Of a DNA stretch of 64,000 nt, positions 24,782 to 36,557 are shown one piece after another. The position numbers and the translations under genes are program-made. Source of the DNA: Bisporella sp. PMI_857 (Eukaryota; Ascomycota; Leotiomycetes; Helotiales; Helotiaceae); assembly GCA_021307315.1 (NCBI GenBank), contig JAJSPD010000064.1, forward strand, positions 186,001 through 250,000, read 5' to 3'. Under the pieces are notes generated by a model, which was not told where the DNA came from, did not search any database, and was given only the letters and a program-made list of their open reading frames with translations. Position 1 is the first letter of the stretch. Every line of letters starts with the position of its first letter.

Positions 24782-25710
24782 AGTTTCGTTTGTCTTGGTT
24801 TGGTGGATTGCTTGGTGGTGTTTCAACCGTTTGCAGCAGCACAAGCCTACAATCTTGTTCTGAGTCGGCAAGTTTGTTTTATAGATTGATTGGCATTATA
24901 TAGATATATCGTATATGACAGATAGTATAACATGTTATTTTGACTGCCTTGTGTGAAATTGCCATCTATGTTGAGATGAAGTTGGTAGTGGGGAAATGAA
25001 TCTGGCTCAATGCTCCTAAGAGCTTGGGCATTTAATAATAAGGATGTTGCTTGATGAGCTGTATCTAATGGTGGATTTTCTGCTTCAGGCTAACACTTTA
25101 GAGATGTGAGCTTTGCCTTTCCTTTAAATTGGATCAACAACTGGAAATTTCACTTCCAGATATTCTAGAAAGTACTTCTCACAGCATGCATGCAAGCACA
25201 ACAAGTAGCATTACTGAGACATCAGCCACAATGTGGCTAGTGCTTCCCGCAAACTTGAGAGCTCTGCAAGGTCCGTCAGAATTGACCTTCTTAAACCACT
25301 TAAGCTAACTTTGTCAATTGATTCTAAGGAAGCCACTTAGTACTATAGAGAAAGCTGTCGTAAGGTAAGTTGCCTCAATGTTTCCCAAAGATTATTTTGA
25401 ACAATTATAATACCAATTTATGAGGAACGCCTCCCTGCGCTGGGTTATACCTTACATATCTGGCTGCTTATCGTGCTCGGCATCTCTTCTATGACAGCTG
25501 AACTCGAACACCCCGCGATTCAATGCTACTTACCAATCAGAAGCTTCAAAGACATCTATGCATGACAAGCACGTGAGCTTCGGGATTATGATCTACGGCT
25601 CTGAGACTATGCTGCACCAACATTCCGATTTATCTAGGCTTACTCCTCTTAAAATTTCAATAGTACAGTTCTCCAGTGGTAACGCCTAATATCTTAGACT
25701 CACTATCAAC
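24782..25710. other. Intergenic region, PKS 3' end to EthD promoter
   Basis: 929 bp with no gene supported. No full TCGN5CGR match was noticed in this promoter; a near match with a four-base spacer (TCGTGCTCGG) is present near 25470-25480. Confidence 0.45.
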
Positions 25711-26213
25711 ATGGTCGAGGATCTAGAAATCCCAGAAAAGCCTGCTGGCAATCCTGACAATGTTTACCTCTGCCTTACAATACTTGGCTATCGTCGTCCT
25801 GGTATGAGCCAAGAGGACTACAGACACCATATGACAAAGATCTCAGCACCAATGACGAAAGACCTGATGGTGAAGTATGGCGTGAAGCGCTGGACCCAGG
25901 TGAGTCATTTCGCAAATTACTAGGGTACTTCCGCTAATGTCATAAGATACACAACACCGACGAGACTAGAGCTCTAATGAACCATATATATGACCGACAG
26001 ATGAGAAATCTAGCCGACTATGACTGCTTCAGCCAAGTCGTCTTTAAGGATGTTGAGCACTACAAAGCAATGAAAGAGGATCCTTGGTATAAAGAGCATC
26101 TGGTGAACGACCATGAGAAGTTTGCAGATACACAAAAGAGCAAGATGACAATTGGCTGGATTGTGGAGTTCATTAGAGATGGAGAAGTAGTAGATGGTTT
26201 TAAGGATTGTTGA
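25711..26213 (+). CDS. mdpH1-like: EthD-domain protein, atrochrysone carboxylic acid decarboxylase type (MdpH1-like)
   Basis: Exons are 25711-25899 and 25947-26213, giving 151 aa. It is a ferredoxin-like EthD fold with the family patterns [21 protein letters not shown] near the start and [19 protein letters not shown]...DPWY in the second half. In mdp, geodin and agnestin type clusters this small enzyme decarboxylates or dehydrates atrochrysone carboxylic acid on the way to emodin anthrone. The gene directly precedes the anthrone oxygenase, and in A. nidulans the two activities map to adjoining mdpH-1 and mdpH-2 regions. Family and context agree; the exact reaction is inferred. Confidence 0.9.
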
Positions 26214-26368
26214 GCACCATTCTCAGACGTAAATTTGATAGATATCAAACATCTAATGCTCAGGAATACGTCAAGTCAAACAATTTCCCGATGTTTTCTT
26301 CCAGATGGCCGTTTGAACATGCGATATTAGAGCTATGGTACGAAGGGTATTCCGAAAATTATGGCAGG

Positions 26369-26379
26369 TCGGGCCTCGG
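26369..26379 (+). promoter_or_regulatory. AflR-type binding site candidate TCGGGCCTCGG
   Basis: Lies in the 330-bp gap between the EthD and anthrone oxygenase genes, about 165 bp upstream of the latter's ATG. It matches TCGGRNNYCGR. Confidence 0.45.
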
Positions 26380-26543
26380 GAAGATTGTGGCTTATGAGGA
26401 GTAATACGCCGTCCATTCTTTGCTATTGGCTAGCTTACCTCTCTTGTCCCGAACACCACTATACCTTTTAAACCAAAGCAGATTCTCTCTTCACAGAAGC
26501 AATCATATTCTGTAATCCCAAAATTTTGAACACAGTCGTCACC

Positions 26544-27094
26544 ATGTCCACTACGGGTCTTCAAGCCACAGCTGTGTTGACGGGGTCTTTCCTTTCAGGT
26601 AGAGTCTCATTAGACTCGTGCTTGGTGAAGAAGAATGTGACGGCTAACATGTTCCAGGGGCAATGATGGCGCTATCTGTCATGGCGGTTCCGGTCCTTCT
26701 TGACACTACCACCGACGCACCTCAATTGTTCTTCCAATGGACTCGCATGTATCATTACGGTCACCTGATGCTACCTACGATGGCGGTTGGCACATTTCTG
26801 CTGTATACATACACATCCATCAAAAAAAGAAGTGCCAAAAAGCCCTGGAAGATATTTACCCTTGCAGGAATCACGACGCTAAGTATGGTGCCATTTACCT
26901 GGCTAGTCATGGTTCCAACAAACAACGAACTGTTTCGCCTGCAGAAGGTCAGCTTACTAGAGCCTTCGGTGAAGACAATTACGGAGGCAAAGGAGCTGGT
27001 GGTAAAATGGAGCTGGATGCATCTTTCAAGGTCATTCATGCCTTTGGCAGGGGCACTTATAGGAACGATTGGAACATATGGGGCTGGAAAATAG
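26544..27094 (+). CDS. mdpH2-like: Anthrone oxygenase (DUF1772 family, MdpH2-like)
   Basis: Exons are 26544-26598 and 26658-27094, giving 163 aa. It is a small integral membrane protein with about four hydrophobic helices (around the N-terminus, [37 protein letters not shown] and the C-terminus) and the family-typical [10 protein letters not shown] loop after the third helix. DUF1772 proteins of emodin-type clusters (HypC/EncA-like anthrone oxygenases) oxidise anthrones to anthraquinones. The substrate here is probably emodin anthrone. The position right after the EthD gene supports this. Confidence 0.9.
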
Positions 27095-27587
27095 GCATGG
27101 AGAAGTCAAGGGCATAATTGGAATCAGTTGAACCTCGCGGCGATTCAGATAGATAAGGGAACAGGTGGATGTAAGAGCTGATAATTTCCGCGACACATAA
27201 ATCTCTTCATAGGCTCATAAGGCGATGGTAAAGCAATTCTACACATGGCTTGGCAGGTACCAGACAACCGTTTGTGGTGTGCATTTAAAGTTTAGTGGCT
27301 TCATCTGCAGCAAGGGTCCTCGGCACAGTCCGAAGGGCCCAATTTAAGAAACGATCATAGTATTTAAATTGGCCCGAGTCCCGAATTCCGAAGGTCGGGA
27401 CCCGAGCTAGAGTTTTCGCTAGGCTTTGGATAAGCATAATCCCTGTCCGTGAACTCACCTTCTATGTGTTAGCACAAGAATTGTATGGGATGAGGCATCA
27501 TTTCAAGATGTTTAATAAAGCAGACACTGTCTAGAAGCATTTTGCCATCGTCACGTGCGTTGCTTCTCACCCCTACTGTATATCACC
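27095..27587. other. Intergenic region with nested inverted repeats
   Basis: 493 bp. An imperfect inverted repeat pairs GGGCCCAATTTAA (about 27335-27347) with TTAAATTGGCCC (about 27364-27375), a one-base difference. Downstream a GTCCCGA/TCGGGAC pair overlaps the AflR-like site at 27395-27405. No gene is seen. Confidence 0.5.
27395..27405 (+). promoter_or_regulatory. AflR-type binding site candidate TCGGGACCCGA
   Basis: TCGN5CGA match, nearly palindromic, about 183 bp upstream of the acyl-CoA ligase ATG. Confidence 0.45.
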
Positions 27588-29648
27588 ATGCTATTTATTA
27601 TTTTGTCCATTGTTGCTTTGTTCTTGACACCGTTTGGATCTTTTCTTTTATCATTAATCTTTTCGAAGAAGGGGAATGTTGAACAGCAGGCAATTAACAG
27701 CCAAGTAGCCGAAATTGATGGAGGAGAATGGGAGCGTTTGTCTGTGTTTGAGCATGTGGAGCAAGGGTTAAAGAGAAATCCAAATGGACCAGCTGTTATT
27801 TGCTCTTTCCAACCCACGGATCATCTTGATGAGCTGTTGTCTAGAACTAAGAAGGCTCACCCTCCCAGCGCATTATGGCAGCAGCGATCTAAGAACGGAC
27901 CAGCTGAACAGGTGAACGGTTTTCTGGGTGAACAAACTAATGGCCACCAAAAGGTTGTCCTATGGAGTTACCAAGAGAGAGCTCTTACAAATGGTATTCG
28001 AAAAGAGAATGTTGTGGAAAATAGTTGTTGTCTGACATTGAGCTATACTGAACTCCATCATGTTGCGCTGAAGCTTGCTGCGGGTCTTAGCGCAAATGGA
28101 GCACGGCCAAACACCATGATGCTTATGTTGATTCCAAATGGCAGCGAATTCACCATTCTACTCTATACTTGTATTCTCCTTAGAATCACATATGTTTGCA
28201 TGGACCCTTCCATTCTCGATATCTCGGGATTCACAATGCTTAAGCATCATATACAAACATTGAAGCCACAGATTGTTATCACACCTGACACTCTGAGTGG
28301 AAAGGCTATCGATGTTGCATTGGCAGAGCTGCAGCTTCCTATCCCAATCCGGGTTTCTCTCTCGCCTTCTAGGACCCTTGGGTGGAAATCTCTCACCGAT
28401 ATTGCCACCGACTCTACAAGGGCCGAAATCGATCAGGATGTACTCGTGGCTGAGGCGAGAAGCGACAATCCGAATCGTATTCACTCTATAATGTTTACTT
28501 CTGGAACATCTGGCTTACCAAAGGGCTGTCCAATGCGTGTTAGGGGACAATCACATGTATTGAACTCCCAAAAGTGGCTAATCGACGAAGAAACTGGCGC
28601 GTTCGCTCTTCAGCAACCTCATAATTCGCGTGGTATAGCCCCTGTGCAGACACTACAGACTTGGAAAGCTGGAGGTGCAGTGGTGATGACAGGACAGGAG
28701 TTTAGCGTCACCGCTGCCGCCGAAGCAATCAGACAATTTGGCGTAACGTTTGTTGTGCTAACTCCACCGATGGTACACGAATTTGCAGCAGAATTAGCTA
28801 CAAGGCCAATTGATGTCAGTTCTGTTAAGAAAATTCAGATTGGTGGAGATGCAGTCACGAAGGGAATTCTGAGTAAATGCGCTGCACTATTTCCAAGAGC
28901 GCAAGTGTGTGTCAATCATGGTATGACTGAGGGTGGTGGATCTTTTGTCTGGCCTTTCTTTAATACTCCTACTTCAAGGATTCCATTTTTTGGCGAGCTT
29001 TGCCCCATTGGAACCGTTGCATCAGGGTCTATCATTCGAATATGGGACTCGGAGAGGAATTGCGTAGTGGGCAGAGGAGAGCTTGGTGAATTACACATCT
29101 CATGTGAAAGTATCATTCACAGCTACCTTGGCGGCAGATCTTCAGAGGTCTTCTACAACGATACTAAGGGGAGATGGTTTAAGACTGGGGACAACGCTGT
29201 CGTGGATAAGGATGGACTGATATTCATCCTTGGCAGAACCAAAGACATGATCAAACGTGCGGGTGTGAAAATTATGCCTTCTCCGATTGAAAGCTCCATT
29301 GGAGTCTTCGCCGGTGCACAAGTGAGCATGTTTCATATTTTACACCCAAATATTGACTAACTCATTTCCATATAGACGATTGTTGTGCCGGCTCCGCATT
29401 ATGTACTAGGCACGGAACCATTTGCAGTACTCAGTTCATATAATGGAAAGACAGAGAGAGAGATTAAAGACCACGTGCGATCGGTTTTTGGAAACGATTA
29501 TGCTCTTGGGGGTCTAGCTACGCTAAAGCAGCTTGGGTTTGTCGAGTTTCCACTCAACTCAACCCATAAGATTATCAAATCTCAGGTTCAGGAGGCGGTG
29601 CTAAAGCACCTTAAAAGAACACGCTATGAGAAAGCAGCCACGCAATAG
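27588..29648 (+). CDS. mdpI-like: AMP-binding acyl-CoA synthetase/ligase (MdpI-like)
   Basis: Exons are 27588-29321 and 29376-29648, giving 668 aa. An N-terminal hydrophobic segment (MLFIILSIVALFLTPFG) suggests a membrane or peroxisomal/ER anchor. The adenylate-forming motifs are present: IMFTSGTSGLPKGC (about 300-313), NHGMTEGGG, GELGELHISC, WFKTGDNAV and GRTKDMIKRAGVK, with the C-terminal lysine region HKIIKSQV. An acyl-CoA synthase gene (mdpI) sits in the monodictyphenone cluster, where its role is not settled. It could supply an acyl starter, activate a carboxylate, or be a passenger. The ATG at 27588 begins the hydrophobic segment; a GTG 33 nt upstream is an unlikely start. Confidence 0.88.
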
Positions 29649-30564
29649 GAGCTCCTAATCTGGTTGGGAAAATGGAGACCTTAGACCATGTTAGAACAAT
29701 GGTTTACTGATACGGCTCACAAAAACCACTGGGATCTTAACTATATGCGAAACTTCCGATTTTTGTTAGATAAAGGACATCAGCTGGGGTTGCTATCGTT
29801 ACCTGAACATTTCGATGTACTCTATCTAAATAATTATACTCTGTGATACTATATTAGAACGTGTTTTCATATCCCAACGACTTAATCAGCTAGAGCTGCC
29901 AAGAACTCTATCTCCTCCCTTTTCGCTTAAGCTCGTTAGATTCGGCAACTTGATACAACGCTGGAATAGCCGAACAGTCAGCCCTCGAAGCCATCTTGCA
30001 TTTGACTTGTCTTGATGCCAATCTTGTCCAAAAAATTGTGACTTGCTTTTTCAGGTTCAGGTTCACCCAATTTTATTCCTATAGTAGCGAATGGTATTAA
30101 TCGTACGAGAATCTTATATAAAGGGTATCAGATGCTTTCTTTGTGTAACTGTAGATATTGGAAATGGCTCTAGCGTGAACAAGGTTCTTTCAGTCAGCAG
30201 CTCCGGATGCAGGATATTGAGTACAAGGATCACCCAAAAGGAATGGGGCTGCGGCCCGCTAGAGCTATTTTGATGATTCTTGGCTCCACAAAGTGGGTTA
30301 GGACATAGTGATACAGGTCATGGTCTACGGAGGCCGCACCTCATCGTGTGGCATATGCTGTTTGAGCAATGGTCACATCGGCCACCGACCACCCAGCAGT
30401 GAGCTCACTGCGCCATCTTCGGAGATGCCATTCCTAATTATTACATCACTAGATGTCCTTTAAATATGATACATAAATCAATCAAAACTGAAGAAACAGT
30501 CATTCAGATCCACCATCCTAGACTGTCCCAAGATCAGCATTCTATTTATACGAGTGGTTCAATC
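29649..30564. other. Intergenic region upstream of the Baeyer-Villiger gene
   Basis: 916 bp with no gene supported; it contains the AflR-like site at 30378-30388. Confidence 0.5.
30378..30388 (+). promoter_or_regulatory. AflR-type binding site candidate TCGGCCACCGA
   Basis: TCGN5CGA match about 177 bp upstream of the Baeyer-Villiger gene start. Confidence 0.4.
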
Positions 30565-31908
30565 ATGGCTCCAGCTACCCCCATCAAGCTAGACCCGGCG
30601 CATCTTGGTTTCATCAGAGGCGCAGATGTCGAAATCAAAGCTCTAGAGGAGTGCAATCGGCTCTTACAGAAAAATCACGAGGAATACCATATGTTCTTCC
30701 GTGATACAGCAGGACACAACCACATTGTGCACAGCTTGCTCACAGTTCTTGCTCTTGGTGCGACACCCCAAGAGTTACAAGACCGCTATGACGACGGAAC
30801 ACCAATTCAGCGTGCGATCCCAGAAATTGACACCGCACTATTAGAGAAGTTAGACGATGACGATATCCTTTACAAGAACATTGGCGAAATCACACAATAC
30901 CATACCTTCCTTGAGTTCTTTAAACGCAAGATTGCTGCTAGTAGTTGGAAGGAGGTAATTCTTAAGTACGTATTTGCGCGTACTAAGGTTGCTGATGAGC
31001 TACTCGCCCGTATGTATGAAGGCGCATACCACCCCATCATTCATCTGGGTCTCGGAATCGAATTTCAGCAACCTGCAATTGTGGCAGAGGCTCTTGCCCA
31101 AGCCGCGGCACACGACAACAGCAATATTGGAACACTATTCCGAAATGCAGAGGCAGAGGCTGCAATTGTCTACCCAACAGGAAAGCCTGCTTCCCTGATT
31201 GAACTCGTTCACCGTGTCCGCGATACAGAAACAATCAAAAATGCTCCCAAATGGACAGATTTTGGAAATAAAATGAGGGATGGTGTTATTGGACGAGCAG
31301 GTGAGGAGATTACCACAATCGCAGCACAATTTAGAATTCGAAAAGATGGGGAGGATTTAGAGAGAAGAACAGCTGAGATGATTGCCACTTGTGCATACTT
31401 TGCGGGAGCGTCTCAGCATGAAGGCCGGAAGAAGAAGATCGATTTCTTCTATATGCACAATGTCACTTCAAGCATATTTTTCACTGTAATAATCCGCCAA
31501 GATTGGATTAAGATTGAAGACCGCGTCCGAGCAGTCGAGTGGAAGGGAAGACTGGATCTGGCATGGTATGCTGTATCTGGATCCGCAGCATTGGATGCAA
31601 AGTGGATCAACAATTATTCCAACCCAGAGAGTGATGGTCTTGGATGGGCAGAACTTTTTAGTGCCGTCAACAAGGAACATGATGATGGACATGCTGCCAA
31701 ATTCATTCGTGCGCTAAAAAATGGCGAAGAGGTTTCAAAACCATTTGAGCAGGGTGAATGGGCATCATACTTCCCTATGAAGGGGGATATGTGGTTAAAG
31801 CTAGCGCGGTTGTGCCAGGATACCACCAAAGGCCTACCAACAGATTTGAAGTGGGTGCCGTTCACCGGATTCCCACAGCCATGGAAGCGACCCGATCTAG
31901 CGAACTGA
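30565..31908 (+). CDS. mdpL-like: Questin oxidase-like Baeyer-Villiger enzyme (DUF4243; MdpL/GedK type)
   Basis: Intronless, 447 aa from the ATG at 30565. An in-frame upstream ATG at 30466 would add 33 residues with no family match. Family features include the N-terminal HEEYHMFFRDTAGHNHIVHS region, TQYHTFLEFFKRKI, YHPIIHLGLGIEF and, near the C-terminus, EHDDGHAAKFIRAL. These helical His-rich proteins, although lacking a classical FAD fingerprint, cleave the quinone ring of anthraquinones by Baeyer-Villiger oxidation (questin to desmethylsulochrin in geodin synthesis; the mdpL step in monodictyphenone). This is the likely branch from anthraquinone to benzophenone or xanthone. Confidence 0.92.
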   Translation: MAPATPIKLDPAHLGFIRGADVEIKALEECNRLLQKNHEEYHMFFRDTAGHNHIVHSLLTVLALGATPQELQDRYDDGTPIQRAIPEIDTALLEKLDDDDILYKNIGEITQYHTFLEFFKRKIAASSWKEVILKYVFARTKVADELLARMYEGAYHPIIHLGLGIEFQQPAIVAEALAQAAAHDNSNIGTLFRNAEAEAAIVYPTGKPASLIELVHRVRDTETIKNAPKWTDFGNKMRDGVIGRAGEEITTIAAQFRIRKDGEDLERRTAEMIATCAYFAGASQHEGRKKKIDFFYMHNVTSSIFFTVIIRQDWIKIEDRVRAVEWKGRLDLAWYAVSGSAALDAKWINNYSNPESDGLGWAELFSAVNKEHDDGHAAKFIRALKNGEEVSKPFEQGEWASYFPMKGDMWLKLARLCQDTTKGLPTDLKWVPFTGFPQPWKRPDLAN

Positions 31909-33276
31909 AATTGGCAAAGTAGTTCCAGATGCTTGTGATTATATGATGATATTTTTTAGGGATTAAATGCTACTGCGCTTCATGATTGACCTAATTTCGT
32001 TACTCTTATGTGATCATGTCAGATTTTGAAAATGCTTTCTTAGAACTACGTTCTCAAATGTCTATATTTCGACAATTTAGAGTAAATATAAAAAGCCAAA
32101 CTGAGGACCAGGTTCAGGGTCCGTGATCAATTTGTTATTACCATGGGTTCTAAATTCTATTTAGACCATCTTTAGTTCATTCTGGTGGTCCCATTTCCTT
32201 TGCGTGATGCTTGGAGATACCATAAGCTATTTGCCCACAGTAACCAGAGTACCCGTAGTATTGACTGGTTATGACAACCAAACCGGCCAATTGCCATTTT
32301 TGGTCTGTTTCTAGTATAACCTTTCATGGCATTGAGTAATCGACCCAGCAACCAGGTTCTTGGTCCCCGATGTCTTGGCAAGCGGCATCCGATCTGGCAT
32401 TGCTAGATTTCCGATACGGCCATGGTTTCAGCAGTATCCTTGATAGCTCAATTTTGGAGGCACATGATGTCAGCATGGCATTTCGTGATCTTAGGACGAA
32501 ATATATGGAATCTCACTTAACACGAGAGTATTGCATGGATACGAGTTTTCTCTAAATCTATCTACACTTACATATCTATCCCACCTGACGCTTCTTAAAC
32601 GTCCCAGCCGTTGAAGATTCTAGATTTAGACAGTATAATACCCACGATTCTAAATTTATCTGACTATATGCATGATGTGATAATTAAGCGACATTATCTG
32701 GAAATCCCGACCATGAATGCTCGCTTAACATGTACCAGCCCCTTATCTCCGGGGCAAACGCTGATGCCCGATCTCCGATTGCTCTCATATAAGTTCCATA
32801 AATCGGCAGAAAGAGCGAGTTTCGGGCTATAGACACGACTAACGTACAAGTCTCTTGTTCCATGACCACGAATAGCGGCTGGCTATCGAAAGTCGAGTTC
32901 TACTGATGGTGGATATGACTTGGGATAAATGCAGCCGGAAGGTATCGAAAATAAGTAATGGATTAGCTGAGAGCTGGCAAACGATACCCAACAGAGGTTA
33001 TTTTGGACCTTCGTGTTTATGTCGGCGTGAGGATACGCTTGCAGGGTTGGATTTTTTGCACAGAAAGGCAAATGGCGTCGTGCAACCTTTGGAAATCACC
33101 ATGATGTAAGAACTGGTCCAAAGGTAATTGTGAATAATTTACAAAATAATTTAAGTGTGTTCTAACTGATTGGCAATTCAAAAGATAACCCACTAGTCTA
33201 TTCCTAAACAAAATAACCAGTACGCCGGTGTAAGTGCGAGAAAATTCATGTAGAAATGCGTGGAGTGCAGTATCTT
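31909..33276. other. Convergent intergenic region, no gene supported
   Basis: 1.4 kb between the 3' ends of the Baeyer-Villiger and thioesterase genes. Frames are short and unrecognised. AT-rich. Confidence 0.5.
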
Positions 33277-34306
33277 TCAAACTTCTACCACTTGGGTTGT
33301 GAACCACCTCTTCTCACGAGCTCTCAGCTCAAAACCCACCTGCCCATCCTCAGCCAGTTTTCTTAACACTTCCTCTGTAAATGGCTCAATCGCCAGCTCC
33401 CTGACTTGGGGATCAAGACTATCTCCGTGCATCTCAGTCACAAGATCCTTGATAGTAACACTTCCTTTTCCCCTTCCGGCAGCCTTCTTGATCTTAGATA
33501 GAGCCTGCAAAACTTTTGTCTCACGTCTCCTCTTCGAGGCAAGCTCTTGTTTGATCTTGACAGGTAAATTTGTGATAACCTTTCCGTGGGCTGGATACCC
33601 AATCGCGCAGTTGTGTGAGCTCATGACCCCCAGTGACTCCATCCAAGTACTCAATTCTTCGGTAGCAGCAGTGCCGTGGCCTAATACATTGTCTCCTGTG
33701 AGCATGGCATTATCTTCCTCAACAATGAAACACATATGATCATGTGAGTGCCCTGGAGAGTGCACCGCACGAACGGTAGCACCTTCAACTGTAAAGACCT
33801 GCCCATCAGCAATGGGATTCTGATTTTTGCCCGGACTGTGTTTATATATCGAGTCTGAGAGATAAGGGTAAAGACGCAGAAGATCAGGAACGCCTCCGGA
33901 GTGGTCACCGTGCCAGTGGGTAAGAAGTACGTGGGAAAGAGTGACTCCATGTTCCGCAAGAGTATCAGATATAAGATCAGCCCATTCTGGGATACCCTGT
34001 CCTGTGTCTACCATAAGTCTATGGTCTCCTGTCCCGATTATGTAGCAATTTGTGCCTTGGAGTGTGAACTTGATTTTTTTTTAGCTAACCGATTATGCAT
34101 GATGATTATAACTTCAAACTTACCTTTCCGGCGTTTTGGCCAAGAACGCGAAGTACACGAGGACTTATTTGCTCCACATCTGGAATATCTGGTAAAGTCG
34201 ATAACTGACCCTCAAGATAATCCTCAAATGCACAGATGTTAAGCGTCTTGTTAATTTGACGATAGCCACCCTTGTGCTGTTTCTTGGGAGGTTCGTTCTC
34301 TTCCAT
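33277..34306 (-). CDS. mdpF-like: Metallo-beta-lactamase-type thioesterase (atrochrysone carboxyl-ACP thioesterase)
   Basis: Exons are 34124-34306 and 33277-34068 (coding order), giving 324 aa. The zinc-binding motif THWHGDHSGG (His112, His114, Asp116, His117) is intact. A later metal ligand lies in VHSPGHSHDH, an aspartate in LTGDNVLGHG, and a C-terminal histidine in IGYPAHG. Members (MdpF, AptB, GedB, AgnL7) hydrolyse the product from thioesterase-less anthraquinone PKSs, matching the missing TE of the PKS at 19249-24781. The ATG at 34306 gives a normal-length family N-terminus (MEENEPPK). It is divergent from the FAD monooxygenase (327 bp between starts), with a perfect 19-bp palindrome in the shared promoter. 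Confidence 0.94.
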
Positions 34307-34633
34307 CTTTACGTTCTGAAGATAAAACATGAAGGTGCCTTGGTTAAAAGAAGAGGTATGAGGAGCTCTAAACTATACAAATTTTATCGGGCTATTCTTC
34401 TGTGTCTTAAAAGAGGGTTAACCCGAAGGAGCGTATAGACCTTCGGACCGAAGGTCCTTCAACTGTCTCACCTAATAGAATTCCTGCATAGGCAACTCCG
34501 AACCATGTTAACCTGCCACCAATAATTTCATGGTCTGCACTTAAAACCACTTTCCCAGATTCTACAGTCACTATAGCACATTCTTCTAATTCTGATTCCT
34601 AAAACACGCATACCGCCTCTTCATATTGAGACC
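34307..34633. promoter_or_regulatory. Bidirectional promoter between thioesterase and FAD monooxygenase
   Basis: 327-bp divergent region holding a 19-bp palindrome at 34438-34456 and a GGGTTAACCC palindrome at about 34415-34424. No TCGN5CGR match was noticed here; the palindrome core TCGGACCGA has a three-base spacer instead of five. Confidence 0.55.
34438..34456. promoter_or_regulatory. Perfect 19-bp palindrome
   Basis: Two 9-base arms GACCTTCGG and CCGAAGGTC flank a single A. It carries inverted CGG/CCG triplets one base apart, a form recognised by some dimeric Zn2Cys6 proteins. Its placement in a divergent cluster promoter suggests a regulator site, but binding is inferred only. Confidence 0.5.
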
Positions 34634-36219
34634 ATGGGAGAATATCTAGTCACGGTTAACGTTGCAGGCGACAAGCATGAATTTGATCCAGAGCACTGGA
34701 CGGGCAGTGGCCAGAATGGATCTTCCACCGAATCAATATTTCCAAAGCGCCACCCTGAAACTGGAATCAATGTATTGATTGTCGGCGCTGGTATGGGTGG
34801 GCTGATGGCCACCTTGGAATGTTGGCGGAAAGGTCACAACGTCGTTGGGATTTTGGAGCGAAATCAAGGCCCTGTTTACTCTGGTTTGTGCTTCGGCAAG
34901 TACCTGGAATATGGTCAATCTTTGTTAACTGAAGAATAGGAGACATTATTGTGATGCAGCCTTCGGCTATATCCGTCATGCGTCATTGGCCCGATCTTTG
35001 GCATGATATGGAAGAAGAGCAAGTCAACGCTGCCGTGAGCTACGAGATGCATACTGGGAAGCATATCTACGGGCCATCAGTTCCGTCTTTCAATGACCCA
35101 GAACATGTTGCTGATCGCAAAGGCCCATTTGTGGCGCCAGCTCAGATTCGTAAGAAGTTCTACAAGATGCTTTTGCGGCAAGTGGCAAAGCTGGGCTTCA
35201 AAGTTGACTACGGCAAGATTGTCCGGGACTATTTTGAGGACAAGGTCGCAGGCAAAGGCGGCGTAGTTTTAGATAATGGCGATATTCGCGTTGCGGATAT
35301 AGTTGTGGCAGCGGACGGCCTGAAATCCCGGTCAGAGATTCTCATTGCTGGCGAGCATGTGCCCACAAAATCAAGCGGAATGTCGATCTATCGCACGGCA
35401 TACCCACGCGAATTAGCTATGAAGGACGAAACTGTCAGGAAGCGCTGGGGAGATTCTCCACCAGTGTGGGAGTACTGGCTGGGCCCAGGCATGTATATCG
35501 GCGTCTTTCTTTCTCCTGACACAGTTTCTTGGGGATTCACTCCTCGAGATCAGCAAGGTGAAGCTACTGAATCATGGGAGCCAGACACAGATCCAGAGGA
35601 TGTTGTCAAGGGTTTGCTACGAGCACCGGACTGGGATCCAGCCATAGTGGCACTGGTACGTACAGCACCCAAAGGGGTTATCGTTCATTGGCCATTATTG
35701 TGGCGCGACTTAAGAAAAGAATGGACATCACCAGGAGGCCATGTAGTACAGGTTGGTGATAGTGCTCACAGCTTTATCCCTACTTCGGGTAATGGTGCGT
35801 CTCAAGCACTCGAGGATGCTATTACCCTGGCAACTACTTTGCAACTTGGTGGTGGCCCAAAGAATGCGCCTATTGCAGCTAAAGTTTACAATCTTCTCCG
35901 TTATGAGCGCGTTAGTTGCGCACAGAAGATGTCTTTTGTCAATTCCCAGCTCAAAACTGCTACAAACTGGGACGCAATCTGGAAAGACCCTTCCAAGATC
36001 CGAACACGATTCCCAAGCTGGATCTTCAGACATGATCCCGAGGCTTATGCATATGAGAAATATGGCCAGGCATTTGCTCATCTTGTTGTCGGTGAAGAGT
36101 TTAGAAACACCAACTTCCCGCCAGGGCACAAATTTATGCCATGGACAATGGAGGAGGTTTACAAAGACATCGATGCGGGAAAGAGAGTTGAAGATCTGTT
36201 AGATGGAGATTGGTCTTAA
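34634..36219 (+). CDS. mdpD-like: FAD-dependent monooxygenase (MdpD-like, salicylate hydroxylase family)
   Basis: Exons are 34634-34883 and 34940-36219, giving 509 aa. The dinucleotide-binding GAGMGG (residues 51-56) follows VLIV. The internal ADGLKSRSE segment corresponds to the DG motif, and the C-terminal GDSAHSFIPTSGNGASQALEDA matches the GD motif contacting the FAD ribityl chain. Group A flavoprotein hydroxylases act on phenolic rings. In the mdp cluster the related MdpD is proposed to hydroxylate a late intermediate towards the xanthone branch. It shares a promoter with the thioesterase gene. The family is certain; the substrate is inferred. Confidence 0.92.
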
Positions 36220-36557
36220 TTTGCTGTAGACATAGTTTCTATCTGGAATGAGTACGAGCCCATAGAATGTAAAGAGGAAGCTGAAGCACATGAACTATAA
36301 TAATACCATTATACCCTAACCTTCAGTAACTAATAGTGTGTTTGTGATCTTAACTGTGGTCGAGTTTTGATCACTTACATTTGTCAGCAATAGTGATATT
36401 TCAACTCCAGGCCCTCAAAGAAGACAAAAGTACTAGCGAGCGACAAATTATTTTGTAGTTCATGTCGATAAATGCAGTAAATACGCGTTATAGGTAGCAA
36501 TGAAATCATTAAATTTGCTACATAGGCTTAATTGAAAAAGATAGTCCATCCAGAAAC
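36220..36557. other. Short convergent intergenic region
   Basis: 338 bp between the 3' ends of the monooxygenase and the SDR. No feature seen. Confidence 0.5.
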
